A DNA stretch of 64,000 nt, taken from NCBI GenBank assembly GCA_963920525.1, contig OY986435.1, positions 220,502,899-220,566,898 on the forward strand, read 5' to 3'. Every line of letters starts with the position of its first letter. The first letter of the stretch is position 1. Both the position numbers and the translations under genes were made by a program. The notes under the pieces were generated by a model. It had not been told where the DNA came from and did no database searches. It saw only the letters and a program-made list of their open reading frames with translations. Origin of the DNA: Dichetophora obliterata (lineage: Eukaryota; Arthropoda; Insecta; Diptera; Sciomyzidae). Below, piece after piece: positions 12,015-58,845 of this stretch.

Positions 12015-13872
12015 AACTATTGACAAAAATGTTTAACAGTCTATTTATTACATCACAGATTACACTAAAACAATAGTTATAATGGAATTATTGTAAGAAT
12101 ATAAAATTAAGGATTTATACAATACTCAATACAGTTTGCTTAAATGCCTCTCTATTTTAAGTGAAATCTATACGAGCACTTACACTGTTATAGACAGTGC
12201 ACATGTTAAAAATCGGATCACTCCGGCCATAGTTAGTTCTATGGTGCGGAATGTAAAAAAAAATCTCTTTGCCTAAAGTGTCTTTCCGGAGCATAAATAT
12301 TGAGACGGGCGAGGATTGGCGCACAGTTAATATTATTCATTAAAAGATCTCGAACAAAAGTTATAAGAAAATATTTTCTTCTAGAACTCAATGATTTAAG
12401 CCCAATAAGTGCACATCGGGAGCTATACTCTGGCATAAAATTCCAATTTAGTTTTTTCACAACAAAACGAGTTAAACGTTTTTGGACTTTTTCCAATCTT
12501 GTACTATGCGACTCATAAAATGGGTCCCATATTACACACCCATACTCAAGTATTGATCTTATAATGGAAATGATAAGAGTCTTTAAGGTATACGGGTCAG
12601 CAAACTCTTTAGTGTTGCGTCTAACGAATCCCATCATAGCATTAGCCCTGCTGATTATGTTGTCATAATGACCTGAAAATGACATCTTTTTATCACAGAG
12701 TACACCTACGTAGATCAGATTTAGAATCTACTCTAATCAAGGCGTTGCATAAAATTGAGTAATCAAAAAACATTGGTGATCTAAGCATATAAAATGACAT
12801 TATGTTGCATTTTGACAAATTTAAATTCAGTTTATTTAGCATACACCATGAGTGCAGACTCTTTAAATCACTTTGTAAACTCCATTGATCACTGAGAGAG
12901 CTTACAGATTTAAAAATCTTAACATCGTCAGCATACATAAGGCATTCTGAGTACTGTATAAAATTAGGAAGGTCATTGATGAAAAGAATAAATAACAACG
13001 GCCCAAGGTGGCTACCCTGTGGCACACCTGAATGATTAATTATTGCTTTTGAGATCGTCTTTCCGATGCATACATTTTGGCTACGACCTAAAAGGTACTC
13101 ACTAAGCCCAGACAAGAGTGAAGAATGAAAACCCATTAGACTGAGCTTATTAATTAGAATAGAGTGCTGACTGAACTCTATCAAATGCTTTAGCGAAATC
13201 TGTGAAAATAACGTCTATTTGTTTACCATTCTCCAATTCATTTTTTATTAAGTGAGTGAATAGAACCAGGTTTGTAGAGGTTGATTTTCCAGAGACAAAA
13301 CCATGCTGGCTTTCAGATATCGAATTTTTAATGCCTTGATAGATCTGCTTTTTCACCAAGGCTTCAAATAATTTGGGAATTGATGGTAACTTAGATATTG
13401 GTCTATAGTTGCTAATGTCTTGTCTTGATCCAGATTTATGAATAGGAACTATAATTGAAACCTTCCAAATATCCAAAAATATACCTTTCTCAAGGGACAA
13501 ATTAAAAATTAGTGAAAGAGGCTGAGCAAGTGCAGCAGCACATTTTTGAAGGACGATTGGTGGGATATTATCAGGGCCAGCACCCTTATTAATATCGAGT
13601 GACAACAACTCGTTAAAAACATCTTCTACCGAAAGAACTAAACTGCCCAAATCAGTGATTTGCTGTCCATTATATAGCGATCGATCTTGATGTATAGGAA
13701 CATTATCTAAAACAAAATTTGATTGGAAGTAGTCTGCAAACATATTACATGCATCCTCAATATTGTTCGATGTTTTATCTTTAAAATACACATTTTTAGG
13801 AAGACCCTTAGTATTTCTCTTTTTATTAAAAAATTTCCAGAAAGCTCTAGGATTGCATTTAATATCCGAAAT
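12015..13872 (-). mobile_element. 5'-truncated non-LTR retrotransposon with (TAAA)n tail
   Basis: A - strand element. The 3' end carries the tetranucleotide tail at 11765-12014. The 5' side is cut off near 13872, where coding similarity ('CNPRAFWKFFNK') stops. Possible short matching flanks (gaaatt at both edges) are too short to be sure of. Confidence 0.8.
12239..13872 (-). pseudogene. Reverse transcriptase of the 12015-13872 element
   Basis: Three - strand frames. Segment 13150-13791 has 'NKGAGPDNIPPIVLQ', 'VSIIVPIHKSGSRQD', 'NYRPISKLPSIPK', 'QHGFVSGKSTSTNLV' and motif A 'FTDFAKAFDRV'. Segment 12693-13184 has motif B 'GVPQGSHLGPLLFILFINDL' and the catalytic 'MYADDVKIF'. Segment 12239-12685 is the C-terminal thumb region ('ILEYGCVIWDPFY'). 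Frameshifts near 13165 and 12690 inactivate it. The motif style fits the CR1/jockey superfamily; the exact clade is not settled by eye. Confidence 0.85.
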
Positions 13873-15641
13873 TCAAAAAATTATGAGAAAAAAAAAGATA
13901 AAACAGCAATTCCGTTTTGAATGTACCGGCTTTACGGAATGACCATTTCCGATTTGGGTGAAATTTTGCATGGAGCATCACTGAAGCAAAAAAACTTCAT
14001 TTATAGGAAAAAATGCTGGAGTTATTTTTAGCGGAATTACAGGGTGCACAAAATTGACAAAAATCGGCAAAAACGTTGAAAATCGATTTTTACTAGAATT
14101 CATATCTCAATCACTTCTAAACCGAATGTTAAGTTTCAAATACCGTTGGAAAGATTTGGAGATTTGGAGAAAGATTTAACACTATGAGCAATACTACCAA
14201 AATTTAGATAATCAGATCACAATCAAAAATATTGTGCTATCTCGAGCGTAATTTAGATTCGAATATCCTTCCCACAGGGCACTGTGGATAAAAATCCAGA
14301 GTGGCATCTTGTTTGACAAGATATTGTTAGTGAAAGTCTATAGTTACTTTTGTTTTAAGATATATGTAGTTTTTCGTACAAAAAAAAAAACATTTTGAGA
14401 TCGTTATTTTTTTACAGTTTTCTCAAAAACAACTTTATTCTTGCGGGTGGAAAGAACATTATTTTTTCCCTAAATTTTCCTAAATGCTCATTCAGTTGCA
14501 TTTCCTCTGTGTAAACCTCAAGCTCCGAGGGGCACTTGTTATTTTTGTTGTAAAAAAAATGAGGGACTTATTTTAGACGCTAAGGAACAGAAAAATCGGG
14601 TGCTCACCAATTTCTAAAATACGGACCACCCTATGTGCACATACTGTTTTTGTCTGTATTAATTTGTAACTTTGTTGCGAAGAATTAAGGCGAATTCACA
14701 CATTTCACTCAAAACGATGATAGTGAACTTTGAACGATGACAGTAAATCAATTTTTAATTTCCATTATTCGAAGTGTAAGTTTAAAATGCCAAATTGTAT
14801 ATGTTAGCTTATTGATTTTATTGACGTTTAAAAAAATGAAACAAAAAAAAGCCGTAAAAACAAATTCAGCAATCCAAATTTGGAAAATATGAAGCAGTAT
14901 GATTGATGTTCAGCAATTAAATAAAAAAATATAAACATTCTGCTTTAAGTTATGTTAACACCTTTCAGTTGTGTTTCAATACAAATGTCACATCCGTTCG
15001 ATTTGCTTTCACTTTCATCGAAAGTAGAAAGACCTTCTACTTGTTCACTGTTCAAGATGGATGACAATCATCTTCATTTTAAAGATGAAACTCAATTTAC
15101 ATTTTTCAAATCAGATGATTCATCCAAAGTGAACAATGATAGTGAGTCGTGTAAATTCGCCTTTAACACAAACCGCGTGCACACCCGACCATCCTATCCA
15201 CCTCTTTTGTTGCCATCTTGTCAGGATTCGATGCAATGTCTTTTAAAAATTGAAATAATTTTCTACTCTATTTTTTCCATGCTCCTCATTATTTGTTTTT
15301 CATGTAATTGCCTCCCTTCTCTTCACCTTTCTCTCACGGTGCCTAAGATTTCACGAAAACTGGATCAAGGCTTTTAAAACCTTGATTGTCATGTGTAAAT
15401 TAATTAAATTAATTAAACAAACCACATTTTAATTAAATCAAACCAAAAGTTACATTCAAATTTGTGGCGCTAATTGCTTCATAATTACATTTTATTCCAG
15501 GAATTATTATCCTTCTCACATCTGTTTTTCCTCTTTGCTATTTTTATTTTTGTGTTATGTAGGTTATTTTGTTTTTAAAGATATCTCAATTGCTTTCATT
15601 AAATATTGTAATTTTAAAATATTTTTTCTCTTCAATTTCAG
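13873..15641. other. Gene-free stretch upstream of the first visible Gprk2 exon
   Basis: Repetitive-looking AT-rich sequence. I searched it for the expected first Gprk2 coding exon (a short ELENIVANTV-type peptide) and did not find one. The open frame at 14952-15377 has no recognisable domain. Confidence 0.4.
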
Positions 15642-49871
<34,230 letters not shown>

Positions 49872-50520
49872 TAGAACAATTAAGCTTGCGCACACCCAAA
49901 CACACACACATTTACATTAACGCATAACAGCACAATTATATATAATACACACATTTATATTTATAAATATCTCTAATACATAGGCTTATATAATTAAGCT
50001 CAAATACTTTATAAAATTAGTAAATATATATTTAAGTGAAAGATGCATACAAACAAAGAAACACACAATTGCAATTAAGACCAACTTAAGTTTAACTTGT
50101 ATAATTTTAGTGTATTTTTATGTGGAAAAGAAAAAAACAACAACTTATTGTTCTTATTGTACATTTCTTTCTTACATTTAAGTCAAAAATAATATAAAAA
50201 AAATAATGCACAATAAAATTTAAATTTTGCATAAACAAAGGAAGACTTAACAACTAGCTCGCACCAATGATACACAAAAAATTAAAGAAAAGTAAAATGA
50301 CACGGTTTAAAATAACAACAAAACATGTTTTAAACAATGCCAGATTTTTAAGAACAAATACGCACACTGCGTTTATAATTAAAAAGCTTAAAAATGTCTA
50401 CTAAATGTGTTCGCAGTTTAAGATCGATGTGTGTATATATTTACAGAATAAATGTATGTTTCGTTGTTTTTTTTTTTTGCCATACATGCAAGCATGTTCA
50501 ATAGAATGTTTAAAATAAAA
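49872..50520 (+). other. Gprk2: Gprk2 3' UTR with candidate poly(A) signals
   Basis: AT-rich trailing sequence. AATAAA occurs at 50212-50217, 50447-50452 and 50514-50519. Which is used cannot be told from sequence. Confidence 0.6.
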
Positions 50521-50581
50521 TTATATAGTAATAAAACCAAACAAAAATTCGATTAAAGCAACGTATATATATACAATACAA

Positions 50582-50901
50582 CCTTATCACTGAGTTCCGT
50601 TGTAGTACGATATCGTAGAAACTACGAAAAAGGCTTCACTGAGTTTATTCGTGGCGCCATTCGTAAAATTTTTGAAGTAATTTGTTACGACGTGTTTTGG
50701 TTGTCGTAGAAAATTTTCATAAAAATGCATATAGTAAAAGTGGTTATTCCTTCTGAATTTTATTTCAAAATTTTTTCCGACAACCAAAACACGTTGGAAA
50801 AAATTACTTCAAAAATCTACGAATGACGCTACGACTGAACTCAGTGATGTCTTTGTCTTAGTTTCTACGAAATCGTACTACGACGGGACTCTGTGATAGG
50901 G
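50582..50901. mobile_element. Snap-back element (320 bp) just past the Gprk2 3' UTR
   Basis: Arms of about 145 bp. The left starts ccttatcactgagttccgtt; the reverse-complemented right starts ccctatcacagagtcccgtc. Both carry 'gtgttttggttgtcg' near the centre. Similarity is roughly 80% by eye. No target duplication seen. Confidence 0.75.
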
Positions 50902-52090
50902 CTGATATATTTATTTATATATAAAATATATAACAACTTTTTACTTAAAGCTTAGCTATGGAGTATGATGGCCTGCGAGGACCTTGGTCTGACCCAACTA
51001 GCACAAAAGCTCTATAAGCTTGCGCCAAGCTTTGTGGAAGCTAGTTATGTTACTTTTATATATAACTCGTTATATTCTTTGCTTTTTAAAGAGCACGAAA
51101 GCGAACATTGTATAGTTTTATAGAACCAATTTTGACTTTAATTAAGCTTTGGCAAATAACTTGTGTAAGACTGTTAAGAAATTATCAGTAGAAGCTTTAT
51201 CGAAATATTAATTTTTGGTAGAACAATTTTGATTTACTCCGGGTATTGTACGATTATGATCCAACGGCATATCGCATGATCGTCAGATAGCACTTCACTT
51301 TCCTAAACTCTATAAGATATAGAAAAATTACAACTATTGTTGACAGATGCTTATGAAAAATGTGGCTTCGATATCAACTGTCGCACAATGTGTAAGAGAG
51401 GTACTGGACACCAGTCCAGTGCTACAAAAAGCTTCACGAATAGCTTTAAACATTCCATGCAAGAAAGCTATCGGTTCTTACTCATTTATAACATTCTCAA
51501 TAAAAGTATTATTTTTTGTATTGAGAAAATAAAACATGAATGTTCCTAAGCAAAACTTCTTAGTTCTAGAATATTTGTTCTTGATTCTACTAGTGCGATG
51601 ATCTCGCTTGGTCTACGTAGATAATTCTCTTAAAACTAGAAAATTTTGCTTACTATGAAAAATTGTTTTTGAAAATAGAGAATAGGTGCAAGTAAAATGC
51701 GTCATATCATTTCATTTTTCATTTCTTTTACATATTTCCTTGATTTTATTGGATTTGACTTCTTTTTTCAGATTATTAAATCAGATTATTTTTAATCCAT
51801 ATATACACCAAGCAACAAAAAACTCTCGCAAACGAATTTTCGCAAGTTTTCCAACTTTTACAGAAAAGTTGAAAGCTATTTAAATATCGTCTGTCACAAT
51901 TTTATTTCAATTTTTATTTTTATTTATGAATTTTTCTGTTTTATTTATTTTTTATAAATTTACAGAAAAGTTCAATAAATTCAATTTAAAAGCTATGGTT
52001 TTATTTTTAGAATTAAAGGGTGAAATGGGAAAAAAAGGGTCAAGAATCCAACAGGGAAATAGCACGCCGTGTGAATACCAACGTATGGAG
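50902..52090. other. Gene-free stretch
   Basis: No recognised gene or element. Two overlapping short frames at 51337-51549 lack domain signatures. Confidence 0.45.
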
Positions 52091-52094
52091 TGCA

Positions 52095-52320
52095 CGAAAT
52101 GTAATAAACAAATTACAATACGGGATCTACATTTTTCGAAAAGTGGTATTGTACGGCCTAAGAAAATAACGAAACGATAAGAACGCCTTATAAAAATAAT
52201 TTCTCTAAGTGATCGCTTTCTTCATGCCCGTAGCATCAATAAAACACTCAATTCGCAAACTGGAATAAAAATTAGTGATCGAACAATGCAACGTCACCTG
52301 AAAACTATTTTCTAAAAAAT
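52095..52320 (+). pseudogene. Tc1-like transposase N-terminal HTH remnant
   Basis: Reads 'SGIVRPKKITKR', stop, then 'ERLIKIISLSDRFLHARSIN' and 'GIKISDRTMQRHLKTI'. The arrangement (SGRPRKT-like linker, then a helix-turn-helix ending RT-x-x-R-x-L) is that of Tc1 transposase N-termini. No DDE domain follows. Confidence 0.55.
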
Positions 52321-52919
52321 TAAAAAGTGTTTACTCTGCGAGTTTTTTTTTTTTTGTCGCTGGGTGTATTGTCTTTGATATAGCAGTCATCATTGTATCA
52401 AGATTTATATTTTAGTTTGTAATGAAAAAATTACCGTAAAATATAAAAAGTCTTAGTTGCCTAAATTTAAGTTTTGTTCCAGCTAATTGAATCCAGCATA
52501 TACATCTGGATTTAAGCAAAAATAAATAATAGTAAAAATAATAATAAGATATACTGCTGAAACCAAAGAAGTATACTAAAGAGTTGATATAGCGATGCTA
52601 AAAACAGGGTAAAATTTTTAGAGTCTCGTCACGAAAAAATGTTCGAGTTTCGTCAGAAAAAATGTTTGAGTCTCGTCACGTTTTTGTGTAACCGAGCAAT
52701 GATATTTTCTATTTTTTCTAGTTTTTGTATTGGGATCCCCAAAAGAAATGTTAAGAGCGGAAAAATAATATTAACAGCTATTTTATTTAACCACTCTTGA
52801 GGTCATAGAAGTCGAAAATAGCAAATCACGAACATATATCTCATATTCTAGTTATCACAAACCATTAAAATAAGTAGGGATATTTTCTATGGCTAGCATT
52901 ATTGCATGAGAGTAAGTAT

Positions 52920-53480
52920 AATACTAAAATATCGAATGGATCGAGAGCGCCCCAGTGGTAAACGAACACATGTCGTAACCACTTATTTTTTAAATACAAT
53001 GTAGCTGCGAGGCTTCTGAAGCTTGTTTACAATTCTCAATTACATTAGTTCAGACATGGCCGCTAAAACACTGATGACATCTACCTTAGGCAGTAAGCGA
53101 CATTGGGAGAAGGCATGCACAAGATAGAAGAGAACAAAAGAATTGAGCAAAAATTTTTCTAAGCCAAAAACTTAACGAAAAAAAAGAGAACACATCGAAA
53201 AAGCGAACAAAAGCAAATGACGCCAAAAACTTCTTTTTTCTATTCAATCAGAATAAACGTTTAATAGCACTTAATTATTTTATATATAAAACTTTGTTCT
53301 GGTTCAAACTTCCTGTTGAAAAGCTTGACGTTGCTACACAGAATCAATTTTAGCAACACAAACAAGATTTTGTCAAATCTTGCTTACAGTTTCGCATTGC
53401 AATGGCCGCATTCAGCGCAAACAACTGTTGTGAACTGTAATGGTAGCGCTACCTTAGGAAGCGATGTTTTTATCTGAGTG
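52920..53480. repeat. Direct repeat D, left copy
   Basis: 'caattctcaattacattagt', 'ctaaaacactgatgacatct' and 'ttatatataaaactttg' all recur in the same order at 55120-55490. The two copies bracket the tandem array at 53521-54815. Confidence 0.7.
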
Positions 53481-53520
53481 TGTTGCTACTCTACACGTCA
53501 GAAATTACATTTAATTCAAT

Positions 53521-54815
53521 CTTTATATATAAAAATGGATGTATGTATGTGGGTATGTGGCTATATCACGTATAGATTCCGAAATCGCTGAACCGATCTT
53601 TATGAAATTTTCAGGGAAACTGAAAGCACATCTTGAAAGTGTTCCTGTGAGGTTTGGTAACGATTGGGCAAAGGGGAGTGGTACCTCCCATACAAGCCAA
53701 ATTTGCGCTATCGACCACAAACTAAAAAAAGGGTATATATCAGACGGTTTTGATCGTAAAAAACAAAAATGTAGTCATTTTGTTCAGATGGTTACTGTCG
53801 GTGACTGTACAAAAATGGGCGTGGTTGCAATATATACGCCCTTTTTTCGAAATCATGGTAATTCCGGAGCTCTACACATTTTTATAGTGAAACTTGCTGT
53901 GTTGGTGCTCCAAGAGGCAGTCACTATATATAAATGTTTTCACGCCCACTTTTACCGCCCACAAATCAATATCTATATACATAAAAATTAATGTACGTGT
54001 GCTGGTTTGTTTGTTTGTGTGCTCTGAATATATTTCTACACCGTTCATCCGATCTCGATGAAACTTTCCAAATTGGTTGTTCGCATTCATGCGCAGGTCT
54101 TAGTCGTAGTAGGACAGCGTTATACAAGGGGCGTGGCACCTCCTATATAACCCAAATTTGAGATATCGAATAGTTTTGGAGTTATAAACCGCACAGCCTC
54201 GGAATTCGGTATTCGAGCACAATTTACACATGTCGTTTTACTGATAACATTTTGTGAGCGTAGCACAAGAGGGCGTGGAAACCTCCCATAATTTGCGATA
54301 TCGAATAGCTTTTGAATTATAGCTCGCACAGCCATGGAATTCGATATTCTACCACAATTTACACACGCCATTCAGGGGGCGTAACACCTCCCATACAACC
54401 CAAATTTGCGATTTGCGATATCGAATAGCTTTGGACTTATTGGCTGCACAGCCTAGGAATTCAGTATTCGACCACGACTTACACATGCCATATCATTGAT
54501 CAGATTTTATGGGCGTTAAACAAGGGGGCGTTGCACCTCCCAAATTTGCGATATCGAATTGCTTTAGATTTAGTATAGGTCGTACAGCCTCGGAATTCGG
54601 TATTCGACCACGATTTAAACATGCCGTTTCACTGATCAAATTTTATGGGCGTTGTAAAATGGTAAGTGACACCTTCAATACAGCCCAAATTTCCAATATC
54701 GAATTGCTTTGGAGTAATAGGTCGCACAGCCTCGGAATTCAGTATTTGAACTCAATTTACACAGGCAGGTACACTGATAACATTTAATGGAAGTTTGGCA
54801 AAGGGGGCGTGGCAA
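53521..54815. repeat. Tandem array of ~135-bp units with Helitron-like leader
   Basis: Starts A|TCTTTATATATAAAAATGG, with a similar 'atctatatacataaaaatta' at 53969; both look like Helitron 5' starts. From 54090 on, about five diverged units follow. They are marked by 'cacagcctcggaattcggta'-type words and by 'acacatgccgtttcactgat'-type words at about 54224, 54360, 54481, 54616 and 54760. ORFs on both strands are repeat artefacts. Confidence 0.7.
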
Positions 54816-55064
54816 AGGTTTCTCACTTAAATTTGCTTCGTTCTTTCTATGTTTTTTACTTTAACAGCGTCAGTAGCAGCATCTGACAGTTGTGTTCATG
54901 TTGTGTTCATGTAGCATAGAATTTTTTCGCTCGATCAAATGGTGTATGCTACCTGATCAGGTTTAGAGAGCGCTACCAAAATTTTACCATTCAGCGAAGT
55001 TTTACACAACAGTTGCCAACTGTTGTCTGCGCTGAATGCGGCCAATGTCATCACCGGCAAATTT

Positions 55065-55600
55065 TTACAAGCGGGAGCGTAGCCTCCCAGTCGTAAATGA
55101 AAAAATTTCGTAACCAATTATTCCTTAAATACAAATGTAGCTGCAAGTCCTCCGAAGTCTGCTAACAATTCTCAATTACATTTGTTCGGACATGGTCGCT
55201 AAAACACTGATGACATCTGCCTTACGCAGTAAGCGACGATGGAGCACAAGATAGGAGAGCCCATCAATATGACGCACAAATAACTATAACGAAAATCCTC
55301 TCTAAGCCTAAAACACAACGAAAACGAAGAACACACCGAAAAGAAGCAAACAAAAGCAAATGACGCCACAAATTATTTTTACAATTTTTACAATTGAATG
55401 AATGAATTTATTACCTTTTATCTAGCATTTCAGAATTAATTTTTAATAATACTTAGTCATTTTATATATAAAACTTTGCTCTGGCTTAAACATAATGATT
55501 AATAGTTTTCACAAACACACTTTACTCTAAAATTTTCTGCTAGAAAACACGATGTTGCTTCACAGACGAAAAAAGCCAAAATGAAAAACACAGGGTTGCA
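55065..55600. repeat. Direct repeat D, right copy
   Basis: Matches the left copy at 52920-53480 ('ctaaaacactgatgacatct', 'aaaagcaaatgacgcca'), with an extra ~60 bp around 55380-55440. Confidence 0.7.
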
Positions 55601-55949
55601 TTTCATAAAGTATTCTTCATAACATCGCCTTTTACATGGGTTTCAATGTAGCAAACATAGGAAATATTTTACAGTTTTTTACTTGTATTTTGTTGTTGCG
55701 GCAGTGTACGGATTGCACATGTCTTATTCTTGTACTATGCAACAGCATATCCTAGACATTGAGAATACCCATAGTATTTATTACTAATTGAAGCACCAAC
55801 CATTGACAGTGGAAATATTAAATAAACGGAATGGTTTTTATGCAAATTTTGTATTGTATTTATTTTGAGAAATTCTCTTCTTTTTCTTTCTCTCTGTCTC
55901 TTTGCAAAAATCTCTCTTATTATTCATTTTAAGAAGTTTCACTTCTGTA

Positions 55950-56950
55950 CCATTATTTTCAAAAGTGTCTTTTTTTAAATCGATCCTTCTAAAAATATTC
56001 GCATAGATGAGAAATGATGAAATATAAAATTTCAGATCAATGCAAAGTGATTTAGATGTCGCTCAAGTGGGTGGAATATAAGTACATATAAAATTTGTTT
56101 TTTTTTTAATTGAAAAAATTTAAATACGATAGTGTTTCAATAAAATGCCATTCCAATAAATAAATTTACAGAAAAAATTATGCGATTACGTTGAATAACC
56201 TGGGCATTATGAAAGTTTTTCCTAGAAGTGTACCGTTTTAAAAATTTCGAATTTGGGTATTTTTACGAAAAAAATTCCCAAAAATCCAAAAATGCAAAGT
56301 GTTAAAAAACAGCTTCACAGGTGGTTGTGGTATAATTTTGAGCCATTTTGTACCTTAAATAAAAAAACCAAAATTCGCAAAAAGTTATAGCTGCTGAAAC
56401 TTGACTTTTTTTGAAAAAATTCCCAAAGTGCCTGTTTCTGGCATTTCGAAAACAAAACAAAATCAAAATTACTCAAGATGACCTGTGATGTTGATAATTA
56501 ATTGTGATCTATTCTTTGAACTTTTATATGAATTTAATTGTGAGCTTTTTAGATCGAGTAAGTTTGAAGAAGGCAGAAACGTGTTGTTTTTGTAAAACTT
56601 TGGATTTTTGGAAATTTTTTTCGTAAAAATAGTCAAACTCGAAATTTTCAAAACGGTACACTTTCATAACGAACAGGTTATTTAACGTTATCGCATAATT
56701 TTTTTTTGTGTTAATATTAGCCATAGAAAATATTTCCATTGAATTTTATTTAAATACTGGCATATATGAATATTATTAAAATTAATAATATGACAATTAT
56801 TAAAAAAATAAAAAAATCCTATATTGCGTATATTCTGCCCACTTGAGCGACCTCGAAATCACTTCGGATGGATCTTAAATTTCATATTTCATAATTTCAT
56901 AGATATTCGAATATTTTTAGGGGGATCGATTAACAATCGTGTCAAAATAA
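55950..56950. repeat. ~1-kb imperfect inverted repeat (fold-back)
   Basis: Matching arms, outermost first: 'taaaaatattcgcatagat' vs 'taaaaatattcgaatatct'; 'gtcgctcaagtgggtggaat' vs 'gtcgctcaagtgggcagaat'; 'attatgcgattacgttgaat' vs 'attatgcgataacgttaaat'; 'cgaaaaaaattcccaaaaat' vs 'cgaaaaaaatttccaaaaat'. Arms run 55950-56300 and 56585-56950. The centre has another copy of the split-MITE end ('atgaatttaattgtgagctt' at 56530). Confidence 0.75.
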
Positions 56951-58308
56951 AATTTTCCCATACAAGCGGAGCCAGCATGCTATACTGTAAATTTTTTTAT
57001 CTCTGCTATGTAATATTTCTATAAAGCTTCGTTAACAGTCTCATAAAGATTCCATAAGACTTCCATTTAGCTTCGATAGCACTTTCATAAAGCTTCGTTT
57101 AATAAAATTGTATTTGCTAAAAACTAAAGCGCCTCCCACAATTTTCTGGTCGAGGAGTTTGCTCTATCAATAATTTTGAGCATTTTGTTCAATATAAGTA
57201 AGACTTGGCATTTTATTTAAAAGCCATTTTGTTCTTTTAAATTAAGTCGACTCATATTAATTAATAAGAAATTAATTTACATATTTGTGAGCTTAACTAA
57301 CGACATGGTAAACTTCGAGTGAAATTTGACTTCCGAAAGAGCTTACAACAGCTTTTGTTTTGAATATGTATTCGTTAAAAGTTATCTTTCAACCGCAAGT
57401 TATATAGAAGCCGTATCGAAGCTGCAAAAAAGAATCAACAAAGTTTTTAACCTTATCAATTATTATATTAACAAATAGTAACCTTTTTCCCGAAACTGGT
57501 TGTTTTTTTTTCTTTAAAACTAAATTTAAATGAACAGAGTTCAACTCTTATTAAAATTTTTGTCAAGTTCGAATCTTAAGTTAAACATTAAGAATATTGT
57601 TTTTGTTAATTGAAACTGAAATGATGCTTAGCAGCTGTTTGTAATATATATTTACTTTAGTTAATTTTTATAAAATAAAACTTTTTGCTTTAAAAAAAAA
57701 TTTGCCTTATTTAGTTACTTCTATTTTATATGTTCTTGCTTTGCATAAAATTTATAGGTTGATCTGTTGCATAGCATTTAAATTTATTGTAAAAAGATTT
57801 GGTTATTTCTCAAACTAGTTATATTGGCAAATAATATTACTTTAATAAGACACACAAAAAACAATTTGTTGCATATAATTTTTTTTGAATTTATTGCGTG
57901 ATTTTTAATTTATTTTTTACTTTAGCTTAAAAAACTAATCTCACTTTTATTTTGTTGGCGCCCCTTCACTGTTTATCCATTGCCATATAAAAGCGCTTAA
58001 TTTAATCATTTGGGCAGTTCACAATTCATTGTAATGTAATATTTTAATGTGATAATTTTTGACAACTGTGAGCATAACCTTAGTCAAAAATATTTATTAA
58101 CAGCATTGGAATCTTTAATACATATGCAACTCAAATGTTTAGGATTCTATTAAAAATTAAACAATTATATTTAATAGTCAGTTTCAATTAAAACTTCATC
58201 AAAATTACTTACCAGGCAACTCTTTTTGATTCAAGTAAAACAGCTGTTCACGAAATAACACATTAACACATTAACAAAAGCATTCCTTACATGTACAGTA
58301 TGGCAGTA
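56951..58308. other. Gene-free AT-rich stretch
   Basis: 'cataaagcttcgtt' recurs twice near 57020-57100. No gene or transposon recognised. Confidence 0.45.
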
Positions 58309-58843
58309 GGGTGTCCCAAAAAAAATTTTTTTTTTTGCTCAAGCTTTTTTTGAAAGCTTATGAGGTAATGTATTTTTGAGATTATTTTCAGATTTTTTGG
58401 AAGAGGTTTAGTGGTGGCGCTAATTCGTTTTTCCCTAAAAATAAGATTTTTCGAAATCGAAGCAAAAGTTGGTCAATAACAGACATTTTCTAAGTCTCTG
58501 AGTCGTCATTTCGAAAGACAATTGTTTAAACTTCACTAAAATGTACATAAATCAGAAGTTTTGTCAAATTTTTTCGTCATTTGGGTGTCATGTATTTAAT
58601 TTTTTCGTGAAATTATCGTAATTTTTTTAAAAAACGCTTCATAACTTTTAAAAGTTCTATCAAAATGAAAAAATGTAATGATGCAGTTTGAATAATGGTA
58701 AAATTGTAAGCAATTTAAATTTTTTTAGGGAAAAACCGACTCAAAAGGGAAAAAAAAAAACTAAAAAATACTTGACCTTATAAGCCTTCGAACAAAGGTT
58801 GAGCAGTTATGAAATTCGAAAAAAATAATTTTTTGGGACACCC
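58309..58843. mobile_element. MITE with GGGTGTCCC ends and TA duplication
   Basis: The ends GGGTGTCCCAAAAAAAATTT and, reverse-complemented, GGGTGTCCCAAAAAATTATT are flanked by TA (58307-58308 and 58844-58845). No transposase remains. Confidence 0.75.
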
Positions 58844-58845
58844 TA

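Noticed and set aside
14952..15377. 141-codon frame just upstream of the first visible Gprk2 exon
   Set aside because: Low-complexity, no match to the expected GRK N-terminus and no splice logic linking it to 15642.
53539..53991. 150-codon open frame
   Set aside because: Lies in the Helitron-like/tandem repeat block and has no domain; the repeat's other copies break the frame.
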